A stretch of DNA of 64,000 bases from Pseudoalteromonas sp. 0303 (GCF_013349995.1 NZ_JABVXF010000009.1:1-64000); one strand, 5' to 3'. Shown: positions 17,538 through 26,606, counted from the stretch's first letter. The notes: generated by a model not told the origin, from the letters alone. A program made the numbers and translations.

Positions 17538-18056
17538 TTACCCTTCAACTTTAATACTTTTATCTTTAAAAATAGGTAACGTGTGGCGCTTGCCACTTAT
17601 ATCAAGCGTGGCACCTAAAGGCGAGATATTAATGACTTTCCCTCCTGGAAATCTTTCACCTTCCTGTAAAGTATATAATTTTCTGTGTTTTTTTTGCATC
17701 AATACTTCGAGTAGAACTGTTTTATTATTATTAACGTAGGTTGTTCCTATCACTTTAATAAAGTTAGGCGGCACTTTTTCGGGTTTTTTCTGTTTTGCTA
17801 GTGCTTTCTTACGCTTTAGCTTTTCTGCCGCTTCCTTTTCTTCTAAACGTTTTTTTTCTTGTTCCTCAACAAGTGATACAAAATTTTCTTTTAAAAACCC
17901 ATCTATATCAAATTTTTCTTTACTTGAAGGTTTATAGTCAAAATTAGAAATCGTTCGTTCTTTTGTATTTTCTATTCCAACATAAATACGATTAAAAAAA
18001 TCATAACTAACTATTAGTATAGAAAATAAAAGTGTTATAGAAACTCCTGCCTTCAT
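17538..18056 (-). CDS. gspC: GspC/PilP-like T2SS inner-membrane linker protein
   Basis: The 172-residue protein has one N-terminal membrane helix (about residues 5-22). A charged, Lys/Glu-rich coiled linker (about 65-95) follows, then a small beta domain (KVIGTTYVNNNKTVLLEV ... YTLQEGERFPGGKVINISPLGATL) that resembles the HR domain of GspC or the beta domain of PilP. It would contact the N0 domain of the secretin. It is shorter than usual GspC (about 270-300 residues) and has no PDZ or coiled-coil C-terminus. It starts inside the end of gspM (4-base overlap) and precedes gspD, so gspC-gspD order is kept at the distal end of the operon. Confidence 0.68.
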   Translation of the reverse strand: MKAGVSITLLFSILIVSYDFFNRIYVGIENTKERTISNFDYKPSSKEKFDIDGFLKENFVSLVEEQEKKRLEEKEAAEKLKRKKALAKQKKPEKVPPNFIKVIGTTYVNNNKTVLLEVLMQKKHRKLYTLQEGERFPGGKVINISPLGATLDISGKRHTLPIFKDKSIKVEG

Positions 18057-18598
18057 ATATCTTCCACTCTAAATAATACACTTAGCACAACCCTAGAAGT
18101 AGACATATTCCTCGTTTTTTGTAGCTTTAAATCATTACGAGCTGACTCAATAGTGAAAAACGGTGCAAGATCAGTAATTTCTTTTTGTGCTTTTATAATA
18201 TTCAATAAATCTGCACTAAAAGTAACAATTAAATTACCTTCTCTTAAAAAGGGGTATGCTTCATTTCTCTTTATTTCTTCCCAGTTAAAACTATCTATAC
18301 TTAAATTTAAATTTGAAGCTATCACTTCTAACCTTTGCTGTGTTGATAATTTTGCTTGCGCTTCACTCGAAAAAGAAGGGATTTTTTTTTCTAACTCTAA
18401 AAGAGCAGTGTTAATCTCAGTTTGCTGACTTTCTAGAATAGCTTTTTTTTCAATTATGCTTTCCATCTTGTTGTTTTTTATTACAACATTTTGTTTTTCT
18501 TGAACTAGACTATCCTGATAATCAAAAAAAGGAATTAATAAAAACTTTATGCAGGCTAACACTAAAATAAAATAAATTAGAAGTTGTTTATTTTGCAT
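18053..18598 (-). CDS. gspM: GspM/PilO-like T2SS assembly protein
   Basis: The 181-residue protein has one N-terminal membrane helix (QLLIYFILVLACIKFLLIPF), a coiled-coil stretch (about residues 30-75) and a C-terminal ferredoxin-like fold region (about 85-180). This is the bitopic plan of GspM and PilO. It would pair with GspL on the inner membrane platform. It overlaps gspL by 11 bases. Sequence identity in this family is low, so the call relies on architecture and on position after gspL, as in standard gsp operons. Confidence 0.72.
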   Translation of the reverse strand: MQNKQLLIYFILVLACIKFLLIPFFDYQDSLVQEKQNVVIKNNKMESIIEKKAILESQQTEINTALLELEKKIPSFSSEAQAKLSTQQRLEVIASNLNLSIDSFNWEEIKRNEAYPFLREGNLIVTFSADLLNIIKAQKEITDLAPFFTIESARNDLKLQKTRNMSTSRVVLSVLFRVEDI

Positions 18599-19727
18599 TT
18601 GTCATCTCGATACTAACTGTAAAATCTTCAACATTATTTCGCTTATAAACATTGCCAACAAACTGTGCACTGCTAACTGATTTTATCTCTAATAAATCAG
18701 CCAATATTTCACTCGCAGCTTTACCCGAGGTTCTTGCCCGTATAGTCACTTTTTCTGATTCTAAAAGATTGAAACTTAATATGTCTATATTTTCATCTAG
18801 AAAAGGTTTTAATACAACCCATACACTGACACCCCAGCCAGTGCGATTATCGAAGGAGGAAAGTGTTTTTACTAACTCTTTACCTTCTTGGTTACGATTT
18901 AATTGATCAAATAAAGGGTTTAACTGTTCATTTAGTTGTACAGTCTTTTGCTGATGATCCCGAAGAGATAACTCTAAATAAGCTTGAACGCCAATCAAAT
19001 AAACAGAAAAAACTAGTACAACTGTAAAAAGAGGAAGCTTCCAATTAATTTTAATTTGCTCACCAAAAAGCTGCTTTGGGGCAAAAAGACCAACCACCTT
19101 CGGTCCTAATAAACCTTTTATGAGAGTAAATGATATTAAATTATTATTTAGCCACCTGAGGTCTTTATTTATAACTTTCACATTTGATGACACACCTGCA
19201 CTTGCGTATATGTCATCTTTAGTCTGTAACAAGCCAGATAAAGCTAAGACTGTATGTTCATACTCAGATGGAAAGAATATATATCTAGTCTTATCATTTT
19301 CAACCATTACAAGATCTTTTTTTATCTGTTCTGAAATAAGCCAAGATTCAGGATATAAGATTTTCGCCTTAGGTAAATATGGCAAAACATCTTCTTTAAT
19401 AAAAGCTTTAGTAACTTGCCTTTGATTATCTTTGTAATCAGATATTCGATATAAAAACGGTGTATCACTACTTTGTTGTTCAAGACGAAGAATTTTATGT
19501 AAATCTACTAAGCTTTTAAGATGATAGCTTTCTGTAACCTCACTATAATTTTTACAACCTAAAATTAACAGTAATGACTTTTCTTTCTTCGTTGGCTCTG
19601 TTGTATTTTCAACGCTATTGATCAGAAAAGGACGTTCGCGAAAAACAATAACAAAAGAATGAATAGCTCTTTGTATTAAAACTTCACTTAATTGTCTTAT
19701 TAATCTTTTTAGTTTATTCATTTTCAC
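18588..19727 (-). CDS. gspL: GspL-like T2SS inner-membrane platform protein
   Basis: The 379-residue protein has a cytoplasmic part (about residues 1-215) without strong motifs, one membrane helix (about 216-236, LPLFTVVLVFSVYLIGVQAYL), a coiled coil (about 240-275) and a C-terminal periplasmic domain (about 285-379, DILSFNLLESEKVTIRARTSGKAASEILADLLE), the plan of GspL. GspL links the GspE ATPase to the pseudopilus machinery. The cytoplasmic domain is expected to be actin-like; this cannot be seen from motifs. It lies between gspK and gspM with short overlaps on both sides. Confidence 0.72.
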   Translation of the reverse strand: MKMNKLKRLIRQLSEVLIQRAIHSFVIVFRERPFLINSVENTTEPTKKEKSLLLILGCKNYSEVTESYHLKSLVDLHKILRLEQQSSDTPFLYRISDYKDNQRQVTKAFIKEDVLPYLPKAKILYPESWLISEQIKKDLVMVENDKTRYIFFPSEYEHTVLALSGLLQTKDDIYASAGVSSNVKVINKDLRWLNNNLISFTLIKGLLGPKVVGLFAPKQLFGEQIKINWKLPLFTVVLVFSVYLIGVQAYLELSLRDHQQKTVQLNEQLNPLFDQLNRNQEGKELVKTLSSFDNRTGWGVSVWVVLKPFLDENIDILSFNLLESEKVTIRARTSGKAASEILADLLEIKSVSSAQFVGNVYKRNNVEDFTVSIEMTNAK

Positions 19728-20532
19728 TCATTTGATGCGATAGAAACATTATTGGTTCATGTGGAGTGGATAACTTTATTTTGAATTCAATTTGTTCAGT
19801 CCATACAGACTCTCCAACCTGTGAACGCAATATAACACGAAAGTATGGGCCAGCAATGACTGAGTATGAATTTAACGAATCATCAAGTAAGTATTTCTCA
19901 AAAACTGTATTTAGTGCATCTACACCGGCACCCCGCACTTTTAAAAACTCTTCGGCAGTGATTTCTCCCATCCTCGCAACTAAAGATTCTTTTGGCGCTA
20001 ATGATGGATTAAAGTTACCAACATTATGCCTTGTAATATTTTTATTTAGGCAAATTTTGGTTTTGTGATTTTCTTTTTCTGTAAACATTTCTAATCGCTG
20101 TAGCCTGTCAATAGGCATTATTGATTTTCCGTCATGCTTTAAAAGCACTTTGCTCGCGACTGTTGAAACATCAACTTGTTTAACACCACATAACCTTAGT
20201 AAGTTTTCCATTGTGCTCGGAGCAATAAACCCATATAAAGAAAAAAGGCCACGGAGATCTTGTATTTTTACATCACTATTCTCAATAAAAAAGCTCTCAT
20301 TATAGAATTTCCAGCCTTCATTTTCTAGCTCTCGTATTGGTCTGGTTAATAATTTGAAGAATACTTCTGCCTTAGCATTTTGTACGTTATTAAAAGCTTT
20401 TGTTTTATCTTGTAATCTTTGTGCTATTTTTAATTGATGGCTCGATTGCTTAATAAAATTTAATGTAATTATAGCCATAATAGCTGAGACGAATAGCATC
20501 ATGACCATTGCAATGCCTTTTTGATTACTCAT
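19714..20532 (-). CDS. gspK: GspK-like minor pseudopilin
   Basis: The 272-residue protein begins MSNQKG-IAMVMMLFVSAIMAII, a prepilin leader whose mature residue 5 is not Glu, as is normal for GspK. It is much longer than the other pseudopilins here, which also fits GspK with its extra alpha domain. IQDLRGLFSLYGF matches the family's conserved D-x-x-G-x-x-N-like strand region. GspK caps the pseudopilus with GspI and GspJ. It overlaps gspJ by 4 bases and gspL by 14. Confidence 0.82.
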   Translation of the reverse strand: MSNQKGIAMVMMLFVSAIMAIITLNFIKQSSHQLKIAQRLQDKTKAFNNVQNAKAEVFFKLLTRPIRELENEGWKFYNESFFIENSDVKIQDLRGLFSLYGFIAPSTMENLLRLCGVKQVDVSTVASKVLLKHDGKSIMPIDRLQRLEMFTEKENHKTKICLNKNITRHNVGNFNPSLAPKESLVARMGEITAEEFLKVRGAGVDALNTVFEKYLLDDSLNSYSVIAGPYFRVILRSQVGESVWTEQIEFKIKLSTPHEPIMFLSHQMSENE

Positions 20533-21203
20533 AGATCAAAGCCTGATTTTTCTGTTAATGCTTCCCCGTTGCTAAGTCTAAATGAAATTATTGTTTCACC
20601 AGATTGGATTACTATACTCTCCGGATTTAGACTTGTTGTAACTCCATCAAATTTGTTGTAACAGCTAGGTGCCTGTCGCGTGATTGAATCTATATCTGCA
20701 AAGCGTTGTTTGAATCCGCAATATGAAAATTCAATATTGCCTTTTGATACCAGCATCTTAACTCGATATTGGAAATTCAATTCTTGATCTAAGTAAATAA
20801 GGGGTGTGCTATCTGTTAAAGGCGCTTCTTCATACATTAAGCGATACCCTTTTACATCTTTCTCTTTAAACACCCGAACTACTGCCTTATTACCTGTAAA
20901 AATTGGCGACTCTGTAACAAAAGTCATCCCACTTTCATCACCTAAAAAGTAGTAAACTTCAGTGTAATCACCATTTTTTGAAGTCAAAACGGTTTGTGGG
21001 TACCCTGAAACAAAGACATCCTTTAATTGATTTAGTAATTGATATCGAACACGAACATTTTCAAAATGCCCCGTACTTTTATTCCAAAAGCGATCAAAAT
21101 GCATGATAGAATATGTTGAGAGGGCAATTAAAGTCGAAAATATACTCAAAGATAATAGTAACTCAATGAGAGTGAAGCCTTTATTGGAATCTTTTAATAC
21201 CAT
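20529..21203 (-). CDS. gspJ: GspJ-like minor pseudopilin
   Basis: The 224-residue protein has the prepilin signature DSNKG-FTLIELLLSLSIFSTLIALSTYSI (cut after Gly at residue 9, Glu at mature 5). A beta-rich globular body follows, with the YFLGDESGMTFVT strand that recalls the GspJ core. It would sit in the GspI-J-K tip complex. It overlaps gspI by 10 bases and gspK by 4. GspJ versus GspI naming is from length and order only. Confidence 0.78.
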   Translation of the reverse strand: MVLKDSNKGFTLIELLLSLSIFSTLIALSTYSIMHFDRFWNKSTGHFENVRVRYQLLNQLKDVFVSGYPQTVLTSKNGDYTEVYYFLGDESGMTFVTESPIFTGNKAVVRVFKEKDVKGYRLMYEEAPLTDSTPLIYLDQELNFQYRVKMLVSKGNIEFSYCGFKQRFADIDSITRQAPSCYNKFDGVTTSLNPESIVIQSGETIISFRLSNGEALTEKSGFDL

Positions 21204-21595
21204 ACGGTTTCCTTGTATGTAAAAAGCCTATCACTTTCAGACATATAAACTCTAATACTTACCTCGAAAACTAGAATCGTTTTTTTTACAGTCCCCTCAT
21301 CCAAGGCCTGAGTTTTTAAAAGAGATTCTTTTAACTTTCTTGACTTCCATTCGTAGCTAATTTCTCCAAGCTTTCCTTGTCCCGTCATATTTTTTTTATT
21401 TAAGTTATTATTGAGCTCAATACTGACTCTAGGGACTATTATTGGTATTGCGGCATTAAACTTTATAGATTTTTCCGCACTCTTAGTATTTATTAATGAG
21501 TGTGAAAATGCTTCGTAAACTAAAGATAGTGCTATAAATAAAATCACCCCAGATATTAGCACTTCAATTATTGTAAAGCCTTTATTATTTTGCAT
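21194..21595 (-). CDS. gspI: GspI-like minor pseudopilin
   Basis: The chosen start MQNNKGFTIIEV (21595) gives 133 residues with the leader MQNNKG and mature FTIIEVLISGVILFIALSLVYEAF. A more upstream ATG at 21601 adds MY, and an ORF extension to 21631 lies within gspH and is not needed. The start overlaps gspH by 11 bases. A small globular domain (about residues 50-133) follows the helix, typical of GspI. It would nucleate the pseudopilus tip with GspJ and GspK. Confidence 0.75.
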   Translation of the reverse strand: MQNNKGFTIIEVLISGVILFIALSLVYEAFSHSLINTKSAEKSIKFNAAIPIIVPRVSIELNNNLNKKNMTGQGKLGEISYEWKSRKLKESLLKTQALDEGTVKKTILVFEVSIRVYMSESDRLFTYKETVWY

Positions 21596-22001
21596 ATACA
21601 TATTCAAACTCTTCGGGAAATAAGACCTCAAAAATATCTATCTCTTCTAAAGAGTCATCTTTTTGATATCGTAAAACCCTTCTATCTGGGTAACCATTTC
21701 TATTAAATTTAACAATAAATTCGTTTTTAAAACTCAATTTTTTCAATTTGATTATTTTGTTTAAACTGTTAATTTTAATTTCACTATTTCGAAAAGAAAT
21801 ATCATTTACGCTTCCACTGGAAAAACTATAGTTACTTACATTGATGAGTACTCTTTTTATTTCTAAGAGGTCTTTTTTATACTGAGCTCTTTCAACTTGT
21901 TTAATCCCGACTGGCGCAACAAAACTAAGTAACGTCGAAATAATAACAATAACTATTAATATTTCAATCAATGTAAATCCAAAGCTCTTTCTCATTATCA
22001 T
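21585..22001 (-). CDS. gspH: GspH-like pseudopilin
   Basis: The 138-residue protein has the prepilin motif MIMRKSFG-FTLIEILIVIVIISTLLSFVAPVG with Glu5 and a following hydrophobic helix. The rest is a short, Lys/Asn/Ile-rich domain. It lies directly between gspF (4-base overlap) and gspI. GspH lies at the junction of major pseudopilin fibre and tip. The soluble domain is not distinctive, so the name comes from position and leader. Confidence 0.72.
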   Translation of the reverse strand: MIMRKSFGFTLIEILIVIVIISTLLSFVAPVGIKQVERAQYKKDLLEIKRVLINVSNYSFSSGSVNDISFRNSEIKINSLNKIIKLKKLSFKNEFIVKFNRNGYPDRRVLRYQKDDSLEEIDIFEVLFPEEFEYVYAK

Positions 22002-23191
22002 AAACCGACATCATTCGCTGATGTGATGCTCAACATTAAAGTAACAACCACCCCCCCAACGATTAAGCCCATAAAAAGTATCAAAACCGGTTCAAGTAAA
22101 TTCAAAAATTGTGCTATTTTGCTATCAAATTCATTACGACTACGAGACACGATTTCCGTAAATACGCTATCTAATTCAGCTGTTTCTTCACCAACTTCAA
22201 TTAATGAACGGTAAAAATCCGGAAATATATCAGATGAGGCCAATGCGTTATTTAATGAATTACCTCGCTTCAGCTCCTGAATCGAAAACTCAATCTGCCT
22301 TTTTAAATCAAGACTCTGTATGGAATCGGTTGCATTTAGTAACGCTTGATCTATCTTTAAGCCACTTTTCAGCATTAGACTAACAGCTGATGTAAAATTA
22401 ACCCTTTCGACTTCTATCATTAATGAACCCAAAAAAGGTAATTTAAAAGCTATCTCTTGAATTAAATCACGATACTTATTATTTGAATACCCTACCTTGA
22501 GTAGATACCCCAGAAAGAAAACTATGGCTATTAAATAAAATTGATAATTCTGCAGCCAATTACTCAAGTTAAGTATTATTTCTGTATATATAGGAATGGT
22601 ATCCCTTCCTTCAAATATACTTGACATACTTGGCACAACAAAATTAAAGATAAAGAGTATTGAGGCGATACATACACACAATATTGCTGACGGATAAACC
22701 AACGCTTGAGTTATTCTTTTTTTCAGTTCTGCTTTAAACTTTAAATCTTTTGCAAGCTCATAGAATACTTTTTTTAATTCCCCGGTTTTTTCACCTATCT
22801 TTAATAAGTTTAAGTATAATGGTGAAAAATATTGTGGGTAGGCAGAAAAGGCCACATGAAGAGAGTTACCTTTCGAAATAGAGTTTGAAAGTGAGTTAAT
22901 TAGCTCTCCAGCCGCAGTATGAGACTTTGCTTTAGCAAGCATTTTAAGAGCTTTATCTAATTTAATACCGTTACCTAGCAAGATGCTCAGTTCTGAAGTT
23001 AAAAACTCTAAGTCTTTTAGTGTTACTTTTCCTGATTCTAACTTTGATGTATTTAATTTTGAAGCTTTTATTGATACAACTAGCAATCCATCTTTTTTTA
23101 GTTTTTCTATAGCTGAAGTTGTGTTTTCAGCTTCAATATGGCCTTGTATTGAATTTCCAGCTTTTGAGATACATTTGTAAGTGAATTGCAT
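21998..23191 (-). CDS. gspF: T2SS inner-membrane platform protein GspF
   Basis: This 397-residue GspF/PilC-type protein starts with YKCISKAGNSIQGHIEA, has two homologous cytoplasmic helical domains and three membrane helices (about residues 165-190, 215-235 and 370-392). Duplicated motifs are LSILLGNGIKLDKALKMLA and VSLMLKSGLKIDQALLNA, followed by LLKIGEKTGEL and SLIEVGEETAEL. It would couple GspE-driven motion to pseudopilin assembly. Its start shares one base with the gspE stop. Confidence 0.92.
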   Translation of the reverse strand: MQFTYKCISKAGNSIQGHIEAENTTSAIEKLKKDGLLVVSIKASKLNTSKLESGKVTLKDLEFLTSELSILLGNGIKLDKALKMLAKAKSHTAAGELINSLSNSISKGNSLHVAFSAYPQYFSPLYLNLLKIGEKTGELKKVFYELAKDLKFKAELKKRITQALVYPSAILCVCIASILFIFNFVVPSMSSIFEGRDTIPIYTEIILNLSNWLQNYQFYLIAIVFFLGYLLKVGYSNNKYRDLIQEIAFKLPFLGSLMIEVERVNFTSAVSLMLKSGLKIDQALLNATDSIQSLDLKRQIEFSIQELKRGNSLNNALASSDIFPDFYRSLIEVGEETAELDSVFTEIVSRSRNEFDSKIAQFLNLLEPVLILFMGLIVGGVVVTLMLSITSANDVGL

Positions 23192-24834
23192 TAACCGGCC
23201 ACTCTTAATACTTCTTCAATAGTTGTTTGGCCTTTTAAAGCCTTTAAAATACCATCTGCAAGCAAGTTTCTAAACCCATTTTCTTTATTTAGTTTTCTTG
23301 CTTTACTTAAGAACTTAGCATCTTTATCAAGTTCAGCTAATTCTTCATTACATTTTAAATATTCTATTAATGCAACCCGCCCCTTATAACCAGTTCCACT
23401 GCAAAAATTACAACCAACAGGCTCATGTAAACAACTATTTTTTAAGTCTAAGTTATATTCTTTAATAAGTTTGCTTATTACTGGCTGCTGTAATTTAAGT
23501 TCTGCATTTTCATCTGGTATTGAACAATGCGAACATAATTTTCTTGCCAAGCGCTGTGCAACTATCGATATTAATGCAGCCTCTAGTAAGAACTCATCAA
23601 CACCTAAGTCGATTAGCCTAGTATAAGCACTAGCAGCATCATTTGTGTGAACGGTACTAAATACCAAATGACCTGTCAGCGCAGACTGTAATGCAATTTG
23701 TGCAGTTTTTTTATCTCGAATTTCACCTAGCATAATAATATCAGGATCTTGTCTTACTATACTTCTGAGGCCATCCGCAAAATCAAAACCAATATCCGTA
23801 TTTATTTGAACCTGATTTATATTTTCTAATTGGTACTCTACTGGATCTTCAAGAGTAATAATTTTGACTTTTTCACTATTTAATTTACTTAAGAATGAAT
23901 AGAGTGTTGTTGTTTTACCACTTCCTGTAGGACCTGTTAGTAAAACAACGCCTGAGGTCTTTTGAATATCTTTTTCAAGTTCTTGTTGTGTATCAGCTTC
24001 AATGCCAAGGCTATTGAGATCGTATGCTAAAGCTTCACTGCGTAAAAAACGCAGTACAAAGCTTTCACCGTTAGCTAGTGGTAAGCATGATACGCGTAAA
24101 TCAAGCTCTTCGCCTGAAATACGCATAGCAATCTTTCCATCTTGAGGTCGTCGCTTTTCTGCAATATCCATATTGCTCAAAATTTTCAACCTTGTAATTA
24201 GAGCCATCTGTAAAGAACGAGCTATTTTCTCGTCTATCTTTAAAACCCCATCCACGCGATACCTAACAATCAAATCACTATTAACAGGTTCGATATGCAT
24301 ATCAGAAGCACCAAGCTTTAAGCCTTTTTGAATTAAGCTATTCAGTAAGTTAACAACTGGAGCTTCTAAAGCAGCCTCTTTTAGCTTATCTAACTCTGTA
24401 TTTGTGATTTCGTTATATATATCATCATTCTTATCCTTACTAATATGTTCAATATCACTTCTTTTAGTAATATAAATTGTTATTTCTTCAGGATTAAGGT
24501 TTGATATATAGTTGTTGAAGCTTGATTCAAATGGCTCTGCAACAAGAAAAGTATCATTTGTTTCAATAAATGATAATTTGTACGCTTTTCCTTCTGATAT
24601 TTTGCTTACAGAATCAGCGTTATTTAAAAGCTCATCGATTTTATCTACATCAATTAGAGGTAGATCAAAGTATGTCGCATAAATTTCTGCAACAACGCCC
24701 TCATCGATAACTCCCATGTTTTCTAATATCAACTCTAGCTTTCCACCAAACTCATCTTGAAAGCTTAATGCTTTGCTTAAGTCTTGATTATTGATACCAA
24801 ATGAATTAACTAACAAGGTTTCTAGCTTGGTCAT
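23191..24834 (-). CDS. gspE: T2SS assembly ATPase GspE
   Basis: The 547-residue ATPase has an N-terminal N1-type domain (about residues 1-150), SDMHIEP near residue 175, Walker A GPTGSGKTTT near residue 300, Asp box ITLEDPVEYQ, Walker B IMLGEIRD near residue 367, His box STVHTNDA and a tetracysteine zinc site (CSHCSIP ... CNFCSGTGYKG, about residues 435-475). It would power pseudopilus growth. It lies after gspG with a 4-base overlap. PilB of type IV pili is similar, but the surrounding GspG/H/I/J/K set points to a T2SS. Confidence 0.93.
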   Translation of the reverse strand: MTKLETLLVNSFGINNQDLSKALSFQDEFGGKLELILENMGVIDEGVVAEIYATYFDLPLIDVDKIDELLNNADSVSKISEGKAYKLSFIETNDTFLVAEPFESSFNNYISNLNPEEITIYITKRSDIEHISKDKNDDIYNEITNTELDKLKEAALEAPVVNLLNSLIQKGLKLGASDMHIEPVNSDLIVRYRVDGVLKIDEKIARSLQMALITRLKILSNMDIAEKRRPQDGKIAMRISGEELDLRVSCLPLANGESFVLRFLRSEALAYDLNSLGIEADTQQELEKDIQKTSGVVLLTGPTGSGKTTTLYSFLSKLNSEKVKIITLEDPVEYQLENINQVQINTDIGFDFADGLRSIVRQDPDIIMLGEIRDKKTAQIALQSALTGHLVFSTVHTNDAASAYTRLIDLGVDEFLLEAALISIVAQRLARKLCSHCSIPDENAELKLQQPVISKLIKEYNLDLKNSCLHEPVGCNFCSGTGYKGRVALIEYLKCNEELAELDKDAKFLSKARKLNKENGFRNLLADGILKALKGQTTIEEVLRVAG

Positions 24835-25235
24835 TGTAGGATTATATCCTCATCTTCGTCTTCCCCACCTTCAGCTCCATCTGCAGCTAAGGATTTAAGA
24901 ATAAAAGGTTTTAGTTTATCATTTGTAGTCTCATAACTATAACTATTACCCCAAGGATCTAATGGCACGTCTTTAGGTAAATATGGACCGTCCCAATTGT
25001 TGACTTCACTTCGTCTCAACTCCGCTAACGCTTCAGGCAATCTACCTGTATCTAATCTATATGCACTAATTGCAGTTTCTAACATTTGCATTTGTGCTTC
25101 TGCTGCTTTTCTTTTTGATGAGCCTACTTTAGAAAACATTTCAGGGGCTACAATTGAAACGAGTAAACCTAAAATAACTATAGTGATCAACAATTCAATA
25201 AGAGTAAAACCCATATTAGTCTTAGTTTTTCGCAT
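24831..25235 (-). CDS. gspG: T2SS major pseudopilin GspG
   Basis: The 134-residue protein has leader MRKTKTNMG and mature FTLIELLITIVILGLLVSIVAPEMFSKVGSSKRKAAEAQM. The conserved GspG core follows: AYRLDTGRLPEALAEL, WDGPYLPKDVPLDPWGNSYSY. The C-terminal end AADGAEGGEDEDEDI is the calcium-binding region of GspG. It would form the pseudopilus fibre. It is the first gene of the gsp operon, and a 60-base gap separates its start from the wzx stop, enough for a promoter or for read-through from the polysaccharide genes. Having gspG first is unusual. Confidence 0.95.
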   Translation of the reverse strand: MRKTKTNMGFTLIELLITIVILGLLVSIVAPEMFSKVGSSKRKAAEAQMQMLETAISAYRLDTGRLPEALAELRRSEVNNWDGPYLPKDVPLDPWGNSYSYETTNDKLKPFILKSLAADGAEGGEDEDEDIILQ

Positions 25236-25295
25236 GACTCTGTCCTAAACATAATTTAATTGATGTAAGTGATGATACTGAAATGAAATAGTAAG

Positions 25296-26606
25296 TTAAA
25301 GCTTTATGTTGTTACTGAGCCATGGTTTATTTAAGCTTAAAAAGGCTCTAAACCTGAAAGCAAAAGCTAAGCTCAAACTAACTGTATACATAAGCTCAGT
25401 ACTTTTCGTACTCAAAAACAAAACTAAATACGAAGCTGTTAAATAGGCGAAGATAGTAGCAACTGTTGCACCAAGAGCACCATATGACGGTATTAACCAA
25501 AGGTTGAGAATAAGATTGGTTATAGCACCTAAAAGGTGACTATAAACTGATAACATGAACTGTTCATGTATTATAAGCCACTGACTTACCAAGACTCTTA
25601 AGGCGATAAAAACTGTTGCAATTATATGCAACTGCAATATTAAAATAGAATTCACATAACTTTCACCATAAATTACAGTAATAATTAATTCTGCAAACAA
25701 GTTAACTGTAACGACTACACATAAGCCTAACAGTAAAGTCTTATCCATAAGGAACTGTAGTGTTTTGTTAAACAACACTGAATTCTGTAACTTTATTTTC
25801 AGTAAAACAGGAAAGTAACGTGCAAGCAGTACAGTTGGAATAAAAATCCACGCTTCAGATACCCTTGAAGCTGCGCTATAAATTCCAGCTTCATACGTAG
25901 AATGTAGTTTTTCAAGCATGACCACATCCATTTTTAAATAGATAACGGATAGAAAAGCAGAGAGCATCAATAAAAATGATTTTCTCAACAACCTAAAGCC
26001 TTGTTTCAGATTTACATTGAAAGTTAATGCAAAGTCTGATTTTTTAAAAAAGACGACAAGAATCATTAATTCAACGGTTAATGTCTCGAATGCAAATAAG
26101 CATAACACTATTGATACTTGTGGATATTCAAGAACAACTAAGCACTTTAGAAATGCAAAAATAAGTGTTATTAAAGCTCTAAACTTACATATTAACTTAA
26201 ATTGCTCTTGATACTGCAGCGATAACTCACACAACTGAAAAGCAAGGAAAGCTTGAGAAAAAATGAAAAAGCTAAAAGCCAAGTTATTGAAATAAAAATG
26301 AGTAAGAAGACTAAGGGCTAAACCAAAAAAAAATCTAAAAAAAACAGCAGTAGTTAATAACTCTCCTTTGGATTGAGGTTCATTAATATCTGATATTTCT
26401 TTAATGATTAACTTATTCATCCCGAGGGATGCTAATGGAATAAAAAGCGCAGCAATTGCAAGTAAAGAATTGAGCTCACCGAAGTTATCTACGCCTAAAC
26501 TTCTTGCAATTATAGAGACTGCGACTAACCCGCTAATTATTTTTACAATTTTATCAAATAAAATATAAAAAGAGTTACTTTTGAATACAGCAGGTATATT
26601 ATTCAT
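25296..26606 (-). CDS. wzx: Wzx-type oligosaccharide flippase
   Basis: The 436-residue polytopic protein has about twelve to fourteen helices and the polysaccharide-biosynthesis/MOP N-terminus SFYILFDKIVKIISGLVAVSIIARSLGVDNFGELNSLLAIAALF. Later come YLKMDVVMLEKLHSTYEAGIYSAASRVSEAW and LIPSYGALGATVATIFAYLTASY, both typical of Wzx. It would move undecaprenyl-linked repeat units across the inner membrane. It overlaps the nitroreductase-like gene by 8 bases. Unlike the membrane half of the GT2 fusion protein, it has full family length. Confidence 0.87.
   Translation of the reverse strand: MNNIPAVFKSNSFYILFDKIVKIISGLVAVSIIARSLGVDNFGELNSLLAIAALFIPLASLGMNKLIIKEISDINEPQSKGELLTTAVFFRFFFGLALSLLTHFYFNNLAFSFFIFSQAFLAFQLCELSLQYQEQFKLICKFRALITLIFAFLKCLVVLEYPQVSIVLCLFAFETLTVELMILVVFFKKSDFALTFNVNLKQGFRLLRKSFLLMLSAFLSVIYLKMDVVMLEKLHSTYEAGIYSAASRVSEAWIFIPTVLLARYFPVLLKIKLQNSVLFNKTLQFLMDKTLLLGLCVVVTVNLFAELIITVIYGESYVNSILILQLHIIATVFIALRVLVSQWLIIHEQFMLSVYSHLLGAITNLILNLWLIPSYGALGATVATIFAYLTASYLVLFLSTKSTELMYTVSLSLAFAFRFRAFLSLNKPWLSNNIKL

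Noticed and set aside
17263-17739. Plus-strand ORF of 158 codons
   Set aside because: It lies antisense to gspD and gspC; both real genes have complete domain evidence.
19714-25235. Type IV pilus or MSHA pilus operon
   Set aside because: The pseudopilin set G/H/I/J/K, a GspK without Glu5, and the GspG calcium-binding end are T2SS marks; no pilT or mshA-type gene is present.
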